From: Bacteroidota bacterium
GTDB lineage: Bacteria; Bacteroidota; Bacteroidia; JABEUT01
DNA length: 42,255 nucleotides
Assembly: GCA_013285805.1 (NCBI GenBank)
Contig: JABDGY010000016.1
Location: 1-42,255 of the forward strand
Reading direction: 5' to 3'
Under the pieces are notes generated by a model. It did not search any database. It was not told where the DNA came from and saw only the letters and a list, made by a program, of their open reading frames with translations. Below, piece by piece: positions 1 to 7,654 of the stretch. Within the stretch, counting starts at the first letter, position 1, and each line of letters opens with the position of its first letter. A program made the translations under genes and the position numbers.

Positions 1-3
1 TAG

Positions 4-435
4 GGTGAAGGGAATGTGCCCGCATTGGTCGGCGTTGTTTGCGCAGTAGAGCCTTTAATAGCGCCAACCTGGAAACCAAACTTAGGCTGCGATGATGTAA
101 ATGATAATGGCAGTGCAGATGCAGGCGATTTATGGAACACCACACATATTGTAATTAACGAAATAAAACCTACAGGTATTGCTGAAGTTTCAACTACCAA
201 TGAAATTAATGTTTACCCAAATCCTTTTTCATCGCGTACAACTTTCACGCTTGGCAATGAAGTTAGCAATGCATTACTTTCATTATACGATTTAAGCGGT
301 AGGGAAGTGGAGCATGTTAATTTCTCGGGCAAAGAAGTAAATCTTGAAAGGGGTACACTTACAAGTGGCATATATTTTTATACTATCACTACTGAAAATG
401 AAAGTATAAAGACAGGTAAAATAGTAGTACAATAA
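4..435 (+). CDS. C-terminal part of a T9SS-secreted protein (type A sorting domain)
   Basis: The last about 80 residues form a Por-secretion-type C-terminal sorting domain: NVYPNPFSS opens it, then LYDLSGREV, and it ends GIYFYTITTENESIKTGKIVVQ-like with a short basic tail. Such domains direct cargo through the outer membrane by the Type IX system and are then removed. The preceding segment has a DVNDNGSADAGD stretch, Asp/Asn-rich and possibly calcium binding. No signal peptide is visible, so this is the end of a longer protein that starts outside the window. The reading frame has a TAG at bases 1-3, which either means a frameshift at the window edge or a truncated gene; a GTG at 16 is possible but not convincing. 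It precedes the cytochrome-like gene by 43 bp in the same direction. The sorting domain is sure; the function of the rest is unknown. Confidence 0.75.
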   Translation, partial: GEGNVPALVGVVCAVEPLIAPTWKPNLGCDDVNDNGSADAGDLWNTTHIVINEIKPTGIAEVSTTNEINVYPNPFSSRTTFTLGNEVSNALLSLYDLSGREVEHVNFSGKEVNLERGTLTSGIYFYTITTENESIKTGKIVVQ

Positions 436-443
436 ATAACTAC

Positions 444-451
444 TATCTTTG
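444..451 (+). promoter_or_regulatory. Bacteroidetes -7 promoter box (TATCTTTG)
   Basis: TATCTTTG matches the Bacteroidetes sigma-A -7 consensus TAnnTTTG, 28 nt before the ATG of the cytochrome-like lipoprotein. No clear TTTG -33 element lies at the right distance. It would give a leader of about 20 nt and a transcription unit covering the next three genes. Confidence 0.45.
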
Positions 452-478
452 TAATAGTTAACTGATAAACTGCAGGCC

Positions 479-871
479 ATGAGGAGTAGATTAATTTTAG
501 GCGCACTGGTAATGGTTGCATTTACTGCAATGGTAATAAGTTCGTGCGAAAGTAAAGAAGCCCTTCCCGTAATTGCTTTACCGTCGAATTGCGATACTAC
601 ACACCTTACATACAATGGCGGGATAGATTCGATTATAAATACCCAATGCGCGGTTTCGGGTTGTCATGTGCCACGCGGTGGTGCAGGTGCAGCCAGTTTC
701 ACAACTTATGCCGGCTTAAGCTCATATGCTTCCGGTGGAAAAAGCGCCCAGATATATACTTGTCTTATGTATGGAAATCCTTACAGAATGCCAAATGTTG
801 CTCAACCGGGATGGAATACATGCGACCTGGATAAAATTACGCAATGGGTTCTTGATGGCGCCCCGCAATAA
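479..871 (+). CDS. Cytochrome c-like lipoprotein with CxxxxCH motif
   Basis: 130 residues. The N-terminus is a lipoprotein signal ending in VISSC, so the mature protein is probably anchored by a lipid in the periplasm or outer membrane. The motif TQCAVSGCH (Cys57, Cys62, His63) resembles a c-type haem attachment site with four rather than two spacer residues, a form common in Bacteroidota proteins annotated as cytochrome c. A later RMPN supplies a candidate methionine axial ligand. A second cysteine pair (near YTCLM and NTCDL) may form a disulfide. The C-terminal helix (KITQWVLDGAPQ) is typical of class I cytochrome folds, where WIxxGA is usual. It sits 6 bp before the YceI gene, so an operon is likely. 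Electron transfer is an inference; haem binding through the long spacer is not proven. Confidence 0.72.
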   Translation: MRSRLILGALVMVAFTAMVISSCESKEALPVIALPSNCDTTHLTYNGGIDSIINTQCAVSGCHVPRGGAGAASFTTYAGLSSYASGGKSAQIYTCLMYGNPYRMPNVAQPGWNTCDLDKITQWVLDGAPQ

Positions 872-877
872 TATACT

Positions 878-1441
878 ATGCTCATGAAAAAAATAATTTT
901 ATTTTTAATTTGCCTTTCAGGCCTATCTGTGCTTAAAGCAACTGGCCAGATATACCTGGGCGATACCGGAAGCGTATCTTTTTTCTCATCGACTAAAGCT
1001 GAAGATATTGACGCGGTAAATAAAACAGCTAAACCTGTAATGAGTATTGAAACAGGAGAGTTTGATATAGCCCTAATAAATACTTCGTTTGATTTTAAAA
1101 AGGACCTTATGAAGGAACACTTCAACGAAGACTACATGGAATCGGACAAGTATCCTAAAACTACTTTTACCGGAAAAATAAACGGGACCATAGACTATAT
1201 GGAGGACGGGGTTCACCAGGTAACGGTTACAGGTACTATGGATATGCACGGGGTAAAAAAACAGATTAGTGTTCCCGGTACTATCACTGTTAAAGGTGGC
1301 ATACTTTATGTATATGCTAAGTTCAATATAAAAATTGCCGATTACAACATCAAACTCCCTTCAGTGCTTTCTATAAACGTGGCCGACAATGTTGACGTGA
1401 CTGTTAATTACAGTTTGAAACCATATAAAGTCAAGAAATAA
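878..1441 (+). CDS. YceI family periplasmic lipocalin-like protein
   Basis: 187 residues with a signal peptide ending near KATGQ. The family is recognised from the phrase FKKDLMKEHFNEDYMESDKYPKTTF split across residues about 70-95, and the later TGTMDMHGVKKQISVPGTITVKGG, both characteristic of YceI proteins. YceI folds as a lipocalin-like barrel that binds polyprenoid chains; its physiological role is poorly defined. Two ATGs are available, at 878 and 884; the second starts directly at MKKIILFL and is the more usual signal peptide start. The gene follows the cytochrome-like gene by 6 bp and precedes the DUF5777 gene by 16 bp, so these three are probably cotranscribed. A role with an isoprenoid or quinone-like ligand next to a cytochrome is attractive but is inference. 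Confidence 0.9.
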   Translation: MLMKKIILFLICLSGLSVLKATGQIYLGDTGSVSFFSSTKAEDIDAVNKTAKPVMSIETGEFDIALINTSFDFKKDLMKEHFNEDYMESDKYPKTTFTGKINGTIDYMEDGVHQVTVTGTMDMHGVKKQISVPGTITVKGGILYVYAKFNIKIADYNIKLPSVLSINVADNVDVTVNYSLKPYKVKK

Positions 1442-1457
1442 AAACATTTTTAATCGT

Positions 1458-2396
1458 ATGCGAATAATTAAGGGTCTGTTAGTAGGAATGGGCTTTATTT
1501 GCCTTTACTCATTTTCAGCAAAAGGCCAGAGCCTGCTTGCACTAACTGATAGCGCCACTTCCGCCCCTCCTCCTTTGAGTTCTACCTGGAAAGATACACG
1601 GCTTATTAATGCCCAGACCACCAAAACGGTTGCCCCGGGCGCTATGGTTTTCCGCATAATGCATAGGTTTGGCAATATAGGCACTGCAAGTAACGGAGGA
1701 ATTCATACACTATATGGATTCGACGTAGTAACCGATATATACATTTCTTTCGAGTTCGGGATTCTTAAAAACCTTGAAGCAGGTTTTGGCAGAAGTAAAA
1801 GCCAGGAATTGCTTGACTTGAATCTTAAATACAGACCATTGACTCAGAAATCGGTGGGAATGCCCATATCGTTAGCCATTTATGGCGATGCCGCAATTAC
1901 CCCTGAACTAAACAGTGTTTTTTATAACGGCGCCGACACAACTAAAATCAAGGAAAATGTTTCGGACCGGTTAATGTACGATGGCGAAATTCTGGTAGAT
2001 AGAAAGTTTGGCAAAGTAGGCTCACTCGAGCTATTTGCCGGATTAAACCACCGCAACTATGTTCTGGCGCTTACAAACTCAAATAACAATTCAAGGGATT
2101 CAAATAACATTATGTACGTTGGGGTGGCAGGTAAAATATGCCTGAATAAACATTCAGCCTTTGTTTTTGAATATTATGACATAATGTCTCCATACAGAAC
2201 AAACAACCCAACTCAATCTTTTTACAACTGCCTTTCAGTAGGCTATGAAATTGAAACTGGCGGTCACGTTTTCGAAATTAACTTTAGTAACGGGCCATAT
2301 ATTAATGTGAATAACCTTATTCCAAATTCGACCGACACCTGGACGAAAGGTGGATTTAAGCTTGGCTTTTCCATATCGAGGTTGTTTAACCTTTAG
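1458..2396 (+). CDS. DUF5777 family outer-membrane beta-barrel protein
   Basis: 312 residues with a signal peptide (cleavage near SAKGQ). The pattern FRIMHRFGNIG followed by GGIHTLYGFDVVTDIYISFEFG and LEAGFGRSKSQELLDLNLKYR-like sequence is what I recognise as DUF5777. Alternating hydrophobic strands run through the protein and it ends in an aromatic residue context (SRLFNL) suitable for beta-barrel assembly. DUF5777 proteins are predicted outer membrane barrels of unknown function. It closes the cytochrome/YceI/DUF5777 run, with 16 bp to the YceI gene, and this association suggests that the three act on one substrate at the cell envelope. Transport or electron-transfer roles are unproven. Confidence 0.82.
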   Translation: MRIIKGLLVGMGFICLYSFSAKGQSLLALTDSATSAPPPLSSTWKDTRLINAQTTKTVAPGAMVFRIMHRFGNIGTASNGGIHTLYGFDVVTDIYISFEFGILKNLEAGFGRSKSQELLDLNLKYRPLTQKSVGMPISLAIYGDAAITPELNSVFYNGADTTKIKENVSDRLMYDGEILVDRKFGKVGSLELFAGLNHRNYVLALTNSNNNSRDSNNIMYVGVAGKICLNKHSAFVFEYYDIMSPYRTNNPTQSFYNCLSVGYEIETGGHVFEINFSNGPYINVNNLIPNSTDTWTKGGFKLGFSISRLFNL

Positions 2397-2451
2397 GCAA
2401 AGAAAGCCGGCAACGGTTTCGAATCAAGTTTATCGTTTTGTCAGATAGAAT

Positions 2452-2466
2452 CGGGGTGTTTCCCCG
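2452..2466 (+). terminator. Possible weak hairpin after the DUF5777 gene
   Basis: CGGGG, TGTTT loop, CCCCG forms a 5-bp stem 56 nt after the stop codon. It lacks a following T-tract, so it is a poor intrinsic terminator; the rest of the 178-bp gap before the next start shows nothing else I can support. Confidence 0.2.
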
Positions 2467-2574
2467 TTCACCTTCACTTTACCACAGTTCCCTCAAATTC
2501 CCACGGTATTGGCTAAATAGTATTTTGATAAGTAGAGAATATTGTATCTATTTGTATTATTAATTCTGCCCGAA

Positions 2575-5151
2575 ATGAAAAAAATTACTTTTCTAGCTAT
2601 AGTATTCTTCTCTTTACTGTTTTTCCGCTCTCCGCTCTGTTTTGCACAGGATTGGGTAAGCATGATGCACGATTATCGTGTAAATGTGTATGATGTTCAG
2701 AAAGCGTTTAACCAATGGCGGGCCAAATATGGCAAAGATGGTGGCAGTGAATCGCCCGGCAAAAAAATGGATGATGAAAATATTGAAAATTATTACCGTT
2801 GGGAACGTTATGCCCTGAAACATGCCGATGCCGCAGGGAACAGGACTGACCCCCGGATTACAGTGGAAGAATACAACAAGGAAATTGCATTAAAGAAAAA
2901 GAACAAACGCGCTGAAACTGCTTCGAACTGGACATATGACGGGCTACCTGCTATTAGTGGCCAAACGATAGGCAATGGCAGGGTTAACCGCCTTGTTTTT
3001 TATCCCGGAAACGACAGCATACTTTATGCCTGCTCACCCTCAGGCGGGCTTTGGAAAACCACCAACATGGGCGCCAGTTGGACAACCAATACCGACCTGC
3101 TACCCGACCTTGGCACCAGCGACATGGCCATTGACCCTGTTAATCCGAACATAATGTACCTTGCAACAGGCGATATAGATGGCTATGCAGTGCCCACGGT
3201 TGGTGTTCTTAAATCGGTTGATGGTGGCAACACATGGGATACAACAGGCTTGTATTGGACTATGCAAACCAGTGGCCCCGGATATTATGAAACCAGCCGC
3301 CTGCTCATTTCTCCTATTAACGACAGTATTATTTATGCAGGTACAAACCAGGGCCTTTACTATTCAACAAACATGGGCCTTACCTGGACTCGGATTTTAG
3401 TACAAAGTATACGTGATATTCAATTCGAACCTTTTCACCCACTTACTATTTACGTAGGTACCGATTACGGAACATTTTTCCGTTGCACAAATGGTAAAAC
3501 GTTTACCCAAATAACTACAGGGCTTCCTTCATCGGGTGCAGGGCGCATTGGTGTTGCTGTTTCACCGGCCGACTCCAACGTAGTTTATGTAACTGCTGTT
3601 AATGCCACTACCTATACCTTTGATGGTTTATATCTTTCAACCGACAGGGGACAAACATTTACTGCACAATCTACTTCACCAAATATTTTTGGATGGAGCC
3701 TGAATGGCACTGATGGAACAGGACAGGCATGGTACGACCTTTGTTTAACAGTTTCACCCACCAATACCGATTCAATTTATGCCGCAGGGCCCAATATCTG
3801 GCTATCGACCGATAAAGGTGTTACATGGACCAATATGACCTATGGCATTATACATGTAGACGATCATCACCTTGTTTATGCACCGGGCAGCAGTTCCATG
3901 CTGTTCCTTGCTGAAGATGGCGGTGTTTATCAATCAACCAATGCCGGTAGTACCTGGAATAATATAAGCAGCAATATTGATATAGGACAGGAATATTACA
4001 TCGGCCTTTCTGCTGATAATCCTGATTACAACATAAGTGGCTGGCAAGACAATGGAACTAATTTAAATAACAATGGTACATGGGAAACCATGGATTTTGC
4101 AGGAGACGGATTAGATTGCTTCGTTGATTACACCAACGATAATACAATGTATGGTGCAACCTATCTTGGTGGATATTATTATACCAATGATGGGGGTGTA
4201 TCATGGGATTCTATAAATAATGGTATAACAGAATCGCATAACGGCACCGGGCCATTTATGGAAGACCCGCAAACCCCGGGCTTGCTTTTTGCCGGTATAA
4301 AAAACGTATGGGAATTCGACGGCAGCAGTTCATGGTACCAGGAAAGCAGTTGGGGAGACAATTATATAACAGCTATGGCAATAGCTCCGAATAACGACTT
4401 ATGCATTTACGCCGCAGAAGTTAATTCGTCTTACCGCGATTCACTGTTCACTACTATAAATGGAGGTATTAACTGGATCAATATCAGCAACGGGTTACCC
4501 ATAACAATAGGAAATATTACGGGTATAACCATTGACCCGCTTAACCAGCAGCGCGTTTGGGTAACTTTTGGAGGGTATAATGGTGCATGTAAAGTATACC
4601 AGTCTGTAAATGGAGGTGCAACATGGACTAATATTTCTGTTGGGCTACCAAATCTTCCGGTTAATTGCGTTGCTTATCAACCCGGTTCACCCGATGCTAT
4701 TTACATTGGAACTGACATAGGTGTTTTTTACCACGATACGCTTATTGGCAACTGGGTGAGTTATAATAACGGGCTGCCTAACGTAATGGTTGACGATATA
4801 CGCATTTATGCCCCCGATAATATTGTATTTGTTGCTACTTATGGCCGCGGCACATGGCAATCGCCTACATATATTCCGGTTGGTATTAACAACCTTACAT
4901 TGCCTCAATTTGTAAAAGTTTATCCTAATCCTACCAATGGCAATATAACCCTTAGCATGGAGATGCCGAGGCCAGGAGAATATTCTGTTAGCATTAACAG
5001 CGTACTGGGCGATAAACTGTATGAGGATAAAGTGCAGGTTCAGGGGAAATATGAAAAACAAATTAATCTGCAGGGCTATAGCAAAGGAGTATACTTTGTT
5101 ACTATTGCCGGTAATAATGCAAAGACAGTTAAGAAGGTGGTGGTGTATTAA
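2575..5151 (+). CDS. T9SS-secreted sortilin/BNR-type beta-propeller protein
   Basis: 858 residues from the ATG at 2575, chosen because MKKITFLAIVFFSLLFF begins a clean signal peptide ending CFAQ; an earlier in-frame codon at 2542 adds 11 residues that do not fit. After the signal comes a segment with MMHDYRVNVYDVQKAF, then about 600 residues of propeller repeats marked by phrases such as GLWKTTNMGASWTT, GVLKSVDGGNTWDT and GVYQSTNAGSTWNN, the BNR/Asp-box pattern of sortilin, sialidase and photosystem assembly factors. The last about 85 residues are a type A sorting domain (VYPNPTNGN to KKVVVY). The product is probably exported and anchored on the surface. It overlaps the next gene by one base (TAATG). 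A full-length paralogue lies at 36310-39382 on the other strand. Ligand or enzyme activity is unknown. Confidence 0.88.
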   Translation: MKKITFLAIVFFSLLFFRSPLCFAQDWVSMMHDYRVNVYDVQKAFNQWRAKYGKDGGSESPGKKMDDENIENYYRWERYALKHADAAGNRTDPRITVEEYNKEIALKKKNKRAETASNWTYDGLPAISGQTIGNGRVNRLVFYPGNDSILYACSPSGGLWKTTNMGASWTTNTDLLPDLGTSDMAIDPVNPNIMYLATGDIDGYAVPTVGVLKSVDGGNTWDTTGLYWTMQTSGPGYYETSRLLISPINDSIIYAGTNQGLYYSTNMGLTWTRILVQSIRDIQFEPFHPLTIYVGTDYGTFFRCTNGKTFTQITTGLPSSGAGRIGVAVSPADSNVVYVTAVNATTYTFDGLYLSTDRGQTFTAQSTSPNIFGWSLNGTDGTGQAWYDLCLTVSPTNTDSIYAAGPNIWLSTDKGVTWTNMTYGIIHVDDHHLVYAPGSSSMLFLAEDGGVYQSTNAGSTWNNISSNIDIGQEYYIGLSADNPDYNISGWQDNGTNLNNNGTWETMDFAGDGLDCFVDYTNDNTMYGATYLGGYYYTNDGGVSWDSINNGITESHNGTGPFMEDPQTPGLLFAGIKNVWEFDGSSSWYQESSWGDNYITAMAIAPNNDLCIYAAEVNSSYRDSLFTTINGGINWINISNGLPITIGNITGITIDPLNQQRVWVTFGGYNGACKVYQSVNGGATWTNISVGLPNLPVNCVAYQPGSPDAIYIGTDIGVFYHDTLIGNWVSYNNGLPNVMVDDIRIYAPDNIVFVATYGRGTWQSPTYIPVGINNLTLPQFVKVYPNPTNGNITLSMEMPRPGEYSVSINSVLGDKLYEDKVQVQGKYEKQINLQGYSKGVYFVTIAGNNAKTVKKVVVY

Positions 5152-6515
5152 TGCAAAAGAACCGATTGAAAAAACAAATTCTGGTTTTAGGCGCGATTCT
5201 ACTGTCGCTTGCCATGCAGGCGCAATACAGCTGGCAAACGCTTACCAATGCACCTAAAAGCTGGCGGAATGATGATATTTACTTTATCAATCCGCAAATG
5301 GGTTGGGCCATACACGGGTATTACAATTATTTAACCCCTAACCAATATGGACAAATATGGCAAACAAGAGATGGAGGAAATACATGGCAGCTAAGACACG
5401 ACAGCTCAACTACTTTTTACCGCTGTGTAGGCTTTACAGATTCATTACATGGCTGGATTGGTAATCTGGCTGATTCAAGTGTATCGCCCGACACAAATGC
5501 ATTATATTATACCAGCGATGGAGGAACCACGGTTACTCCTGTTGTTTTTCCAAACCCAAGACCAAAAGGCATTTGCGGTATATCAGTAATTACCGATTCG
5601 GTTATATATGCGTACGGCCGTTATTTCAGCAACCCTGTGCTGGCTAAAACTACGGATGCAGGTAAAACGTGGAAGACTACCAGTATGAACAGTTATGCCT
5701 CTATCGGTTTAATTGATGGGTGGTTCTGGAATAAGGATACAGGATTTATAACGGGGCAGGATAGTGCAAATGCCGTAATACTACACACCAATGATGGAGG
5801 AGTTTCATGGCAAACCGTGTATCATGCTTCCCGCAATGATTCTGACCATGTATGGAAAATATTCTTCCCCAGCCGGAATATTGGATATGGCGCACTTGAA
5901 TGCTTGAGATTATCTCAGACCAAAAGATACTTTGTAAAAACCACAGATGGGGGCAAAACATGGGCAGAGTATCCTTTTGTACCCGGTTATGATGAAGAAG
6001 GGTGTGGATTTGTAAACGACTCTACCGGCTGGATAGGGGGCGATGCGGGGGCACCCACATACATTACCTTCGATGGCGGCAACACATGGGAACCTGATTA
6101 CGGATTCGGAACAAATACCCCGCCGTATGACACTTACAGCAGTACAGAGTATTGTATTAACAGGTTTCGCAAGTTTGGTGATTCACTAATGTACGCTAGC
6201 GGTAATACAGTATATAAATTAAGCGGGAAAATCACAGGCATTAAAGAAGTGCATCCGGTTTCGCATACGTTTACCTATCCGAACCCATTTAATGATAAAA
6301 CAATAATCACATATATGTTGCCAAGTGCATGTAAGAATGTAAAACTAGAAGTATATACTGGCATAGGCGTTAAAACATTTACAAAAGACCTTGGAGCCCA
6401 AGCTGCCGGAGAACATACATATGTGTTTAGTTTCAATATTCCGCCCGGAGCCTATATGTATAGGCTCACATCAGAGAATTTTTATTCCTCAGGTAAGCTT
6501 ATCAAAACACAGTAA
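5151..6515 (+). CDS. T9SS-secreted YCF48/BNR-type propeller protein
   Basis: 454 residues starting at an ATG that overlaps the previous stop codon by one base, so translation is probably coupled. The N-terminus is a signal peptide ending AMQAQ. Repeats containing QTRDGGNTWQ, KTTDAGKTWKT, HTNDGGVSWQT and KTTDGGKTWAE are the Asp-box blades of a YCF48-like propeller. The C-terminus (FTYPNPFNDKTIITYMLP to GAYMYRLTSENFYSSGKLIKTQ in parts) is a T9SS type A sorting domain. It is shorter than the upstream protein and is a different subfamily of propeller rather than a close copy. The pair is likely secreted together; whether they form one surface complex cannot be told. No catalytic site recognised. 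Confidence 0.85.
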   Translation: MQKNRLKKQILVLGAILLSLAMQAQYSWQTLTNAPKSWRNDDIYFINPQMGWAIHGYYNYLTPNQYGQIWQTRDGGNTWQLRHDSSTTFYRCVGFTDSLHGWIGNLADSSVSPDTNALYYTSDGGTTVTPVVFPNPRPKGICGISVITDSVIYAYGRYFSNPVLAKTTDAGKTWKTTSMNSYASIGLIDGWFWNKDTGFITGQDSANAVILHTNDGGVSWQTVYHASRNDSDHVWKIFFPSRNIGYGALECLRLSQTKRYFVKTTDGGKTWAEYPFVPGYDEEGCGFVNDSTGWIGGDAGAPTYITFDGGNTWEPDYGFGTNTPPYDTYSSTEYCINRFRKFGDSLMYASGNTVYKLSGKITGIKEVHPVSHTFTYPNPFNDKTIITYMLPSACKNVKLEVYTGIGVKTFTKDLGAQAAGEHTYVFSFNIPPGAYMYRLTSENFYSSGKLIKTQ

Positions 6516-6529
6516 AAGCAGTTTCAGCT

Positions 6530-6537
6530 TATTTTTG
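6530..6537 (+). promoter_or_regulatory. Bacteroidetes -7 promoter box (TATTTTTG)
   Basis: TATTTTTG fits TAnnTTTG and lies 27 nt before the Nudix ATG. No matching -33 element is seen. Confidence 0.4.
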
Positions 6538-6563
6538 TTTTCATATATTATGAAAAATTAAGT

Positions 6564-7010
6564 ATGAACACCTTCATGACATGGATATTTAACCGCATTC
6601 CTACTGATATTTTTTCAAGAAAATACCCCGTTTCTATAAAGGGTATTGTGCTTATTGACGGAAAAATTATCCTGTTAAAAAATGAAAGGAATGAATGGGA
6701 ACTTCCCGGTGGAAAGCTTGAACCCGGCGAGGCTACCGAGCAGTGCGCGGTAAGGGAAATTTCAGAAGAATTACATATTCAAACTGAAATACATTCGCTG
6801 ATTGATGTATGGGTGTATAATATACTGGGTAAGGTTAATGTTGTAATAATAACCTATTTGTGCAAGCCTTTGACAAGTGATGTGGCTAAAATAGAAATCA
6901 GCAATGAGCATAAAGAGGCTGGATTATTTACTCCGGAAGAAATAGATAAATTAAATATGCCCGAAGGATATAGAAATTCTATAAGAAAGGCTTTGAAAAT
7001 TATTGCGTAA
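6564..7010 (+). CDS. Nudix hydrolase
   Basis: 148 residues. The Nudix box lies at about residues 49-72: GGKLEPGEATEQCAVREISE then EL, matching the GX5EX7REUXEEXGU pattern with the metal-binding REISEE core intact. The glycine near the end of the consensus is replaced by histidine (EELHI). These enzymes hydrolyse a nucleoside diphosphate linked to another group; the substrate cannot be assigned from this sequence. No signal peptide, so cytoplasmic. The gene has its own promoter-like box and is followed, after a toxin-antitoxin insertion, by gldA. The sequence at its stop codon is duplicated at the stop codon of the toxin gene, which suggests that Nudix and gldA were once direct neighbours. Confidence 0.9.
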   Translation: MNTFMTWIFNRIPTDIFSRKYPVSIKGIVLIDGKIILLKNERNEWELPGGKLEPGEATEQCAVREISEELHIQTEIHSLIDVWVYNILGKVNVVIITYLCKPLTSDVAKIEISNEHKEAGLFTPEEIDKLNMPEGYRNSIRKALKIIA

Positions 7011-7034
7011 TATTGCCCCTATGCCAGTTATTGT
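7008..7034 (+). repeat. Left copy of 27-nt imperfect direct repeat (gldA start region)
   Basis: Begins with the Nudix stop codon TAA and contains CCCCTATGCCAGTTATTGT. It matches 7652-7678 at 24 of 27 positions, and all three differences are transitions. The two copies are 644 bp apart and bracket the toxin-antitoxin pair. Confidence 0.8.
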
Positions 7035-7140
7035 CAAGCAGGTAAGAAAACGTACAACACCCGAAATAGGGGAAATAAAATTTCGTAACTTTGTAATAGG
7101 CAGTTTGAAATCAGAAATACATTACAATAATTATCTATGA
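7021..7140 (+). pseudogene. 39-codon ORF, probable remnant of a gldA 5' end
   Basis: The ORF starts MPVIVKQVRKRT, which resembles the GldA start MSVIVEHITKLY, and the bases before its ATG match those before gldA. After about ten codons the resemblance fades. It ends in TGA that overlaps the antitoxin ATG (ATGA at 7137-7140). It may be an untranslated scar of a duplication, or a short leader peptide coupled to antitoxin translation. The remnant reading is inferred from the repeat; expression is unknown. Confidence 0.4.
7086..7093 (+). promoter_or_regulatory. -7 promoter box for the toxin-antitoxin pair (TAACTTTG)
   Basis: TAACTTTG matches TAnnTTTG 44 nt upstream of the antitoxin ATG and lies within the 126-bp gap after the Nudix gene. 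No -33 element is evident. If used, transcription starts downstream of the ATG of the 39-codon ORF, which would argue against that ORF being translated from this promoter. Confidence 0.4.
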
Positions 7141-7406
7141 CAACGATAGCTGAAAGAAGAAGGATAGCTAAGCTGGTTCTAACGATTAACAATGAAACTG
7201 TTATTGATAAGATTAAATCACTTCTCGCCATAGAATCAAAAACTGCAAAAGAAAATCATATTAAGAAATATAATAAAGAAATTAGTGAAGCGGAGGAGAG
7301 AATTGAAAAGGGTGAGTTTTATACTGCGGAACAGGCAAACGTTTTACTTGCAAAATGGCAAAAAGAAGTATTATCTGGGATAAAAAAGCCTGGCGCGACT
7401 TTATAA
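7137..7406 (+). CDS. Putative antitoxin of a type II toxin-antitoxin pair
   Basis: 89 residues, charged and helical, with no recognisable enzymatic motif. The assignment rests on position: its 3' end overlaps by 52 bp the start of a RelE/ParE-like toxin gene, the usual order antitoxin then toxin. The C-terminal half (EAEERIEKGEFYTAEQANVLLAKWQKE) resembles the toxin-binding tail of short antitoxins that wrap RelE-family toxins, with an acidic-aromatic stretch followed by a helix. The N-terminal part (residues 1-50) is rich in Ile, Lys and Glu and shows no clear ribbon-helix-helix or helix-turn-helix motif. It likely neutralises the downstream protein and may repress its own promoter. Confidence in the pair is fair, in the family low. 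Confidence 0.65.
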   Translation: MTTIAERRRIAKLVLTINNETVIDKIKSLLAIESKTAKENHIKKYNKEISEAEERIEKGEFYTAEQANVLLAKWQKEVLSGIKKPGATL

Positions 7407-7654
7407 AAATACTTGAATACATAATGGAAGACTCTCCTGAGAATGCAATCAGGGTTAGTAATCGGGTGTCAAAAGTTATTAATGCAATTCCGGAGCACCC
7501 TAAAATGTTTAAGCAGGATGAGTTAAAAAGCCGGAATGATGGCAGTTTCAGGGTCTTAATACAGGATAGGATCAGAGTTTCTTACCGAATTACGCCTGAT
7601 ACAATTCGAATTGAAAGGGTAAAGCACTCTTCACAAGAACCTTTTGAATACTAA
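7355..7654 (+). CDS. RelE/ParE family toxin
   Basis: 99 residues with the compact alpha-beta layout of the RelE/ParE superfamily: an N-terminal strand (SIIWDKKAWRDFIKILEYI), a long helix (SPENAIRVSNRVSKVINAI), then PEHPKMFKQDELK, a strand pair containing FRVLIQDRIRVSYRITPDTIRIERV, and HSSQEP near the end. RelE members cleave mRNA on the ribosome while ParE members inhibit gyrase; the sequence seen here does not settle which. The start codon is an ATG inside the antitoxin gene, so synthesis of the two is coupled. The stop codon is part of the right-hand copy of the 27-nt repeat. gldA follows 10 nt later, so transcription from the toxin-antitoxin promoter may read into gldA. Confidence 0.8.
   Translation: MAKRSIIWDKKAWRDFIKILEYIMEDSPENAIRVSNRVSKVINAIPEHPKMFKQDELKSRNDGSFRVLIQDRIRVSYRITPDTIRIERVKHSSQEPFEY

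Noticed and set aside
2542-2574. Upstream start of the propeller gene at 2542
   Set aside because: The extra 11 residues precede a complete signal peptide, whereas the ATG at 2575 begins it cleanly.
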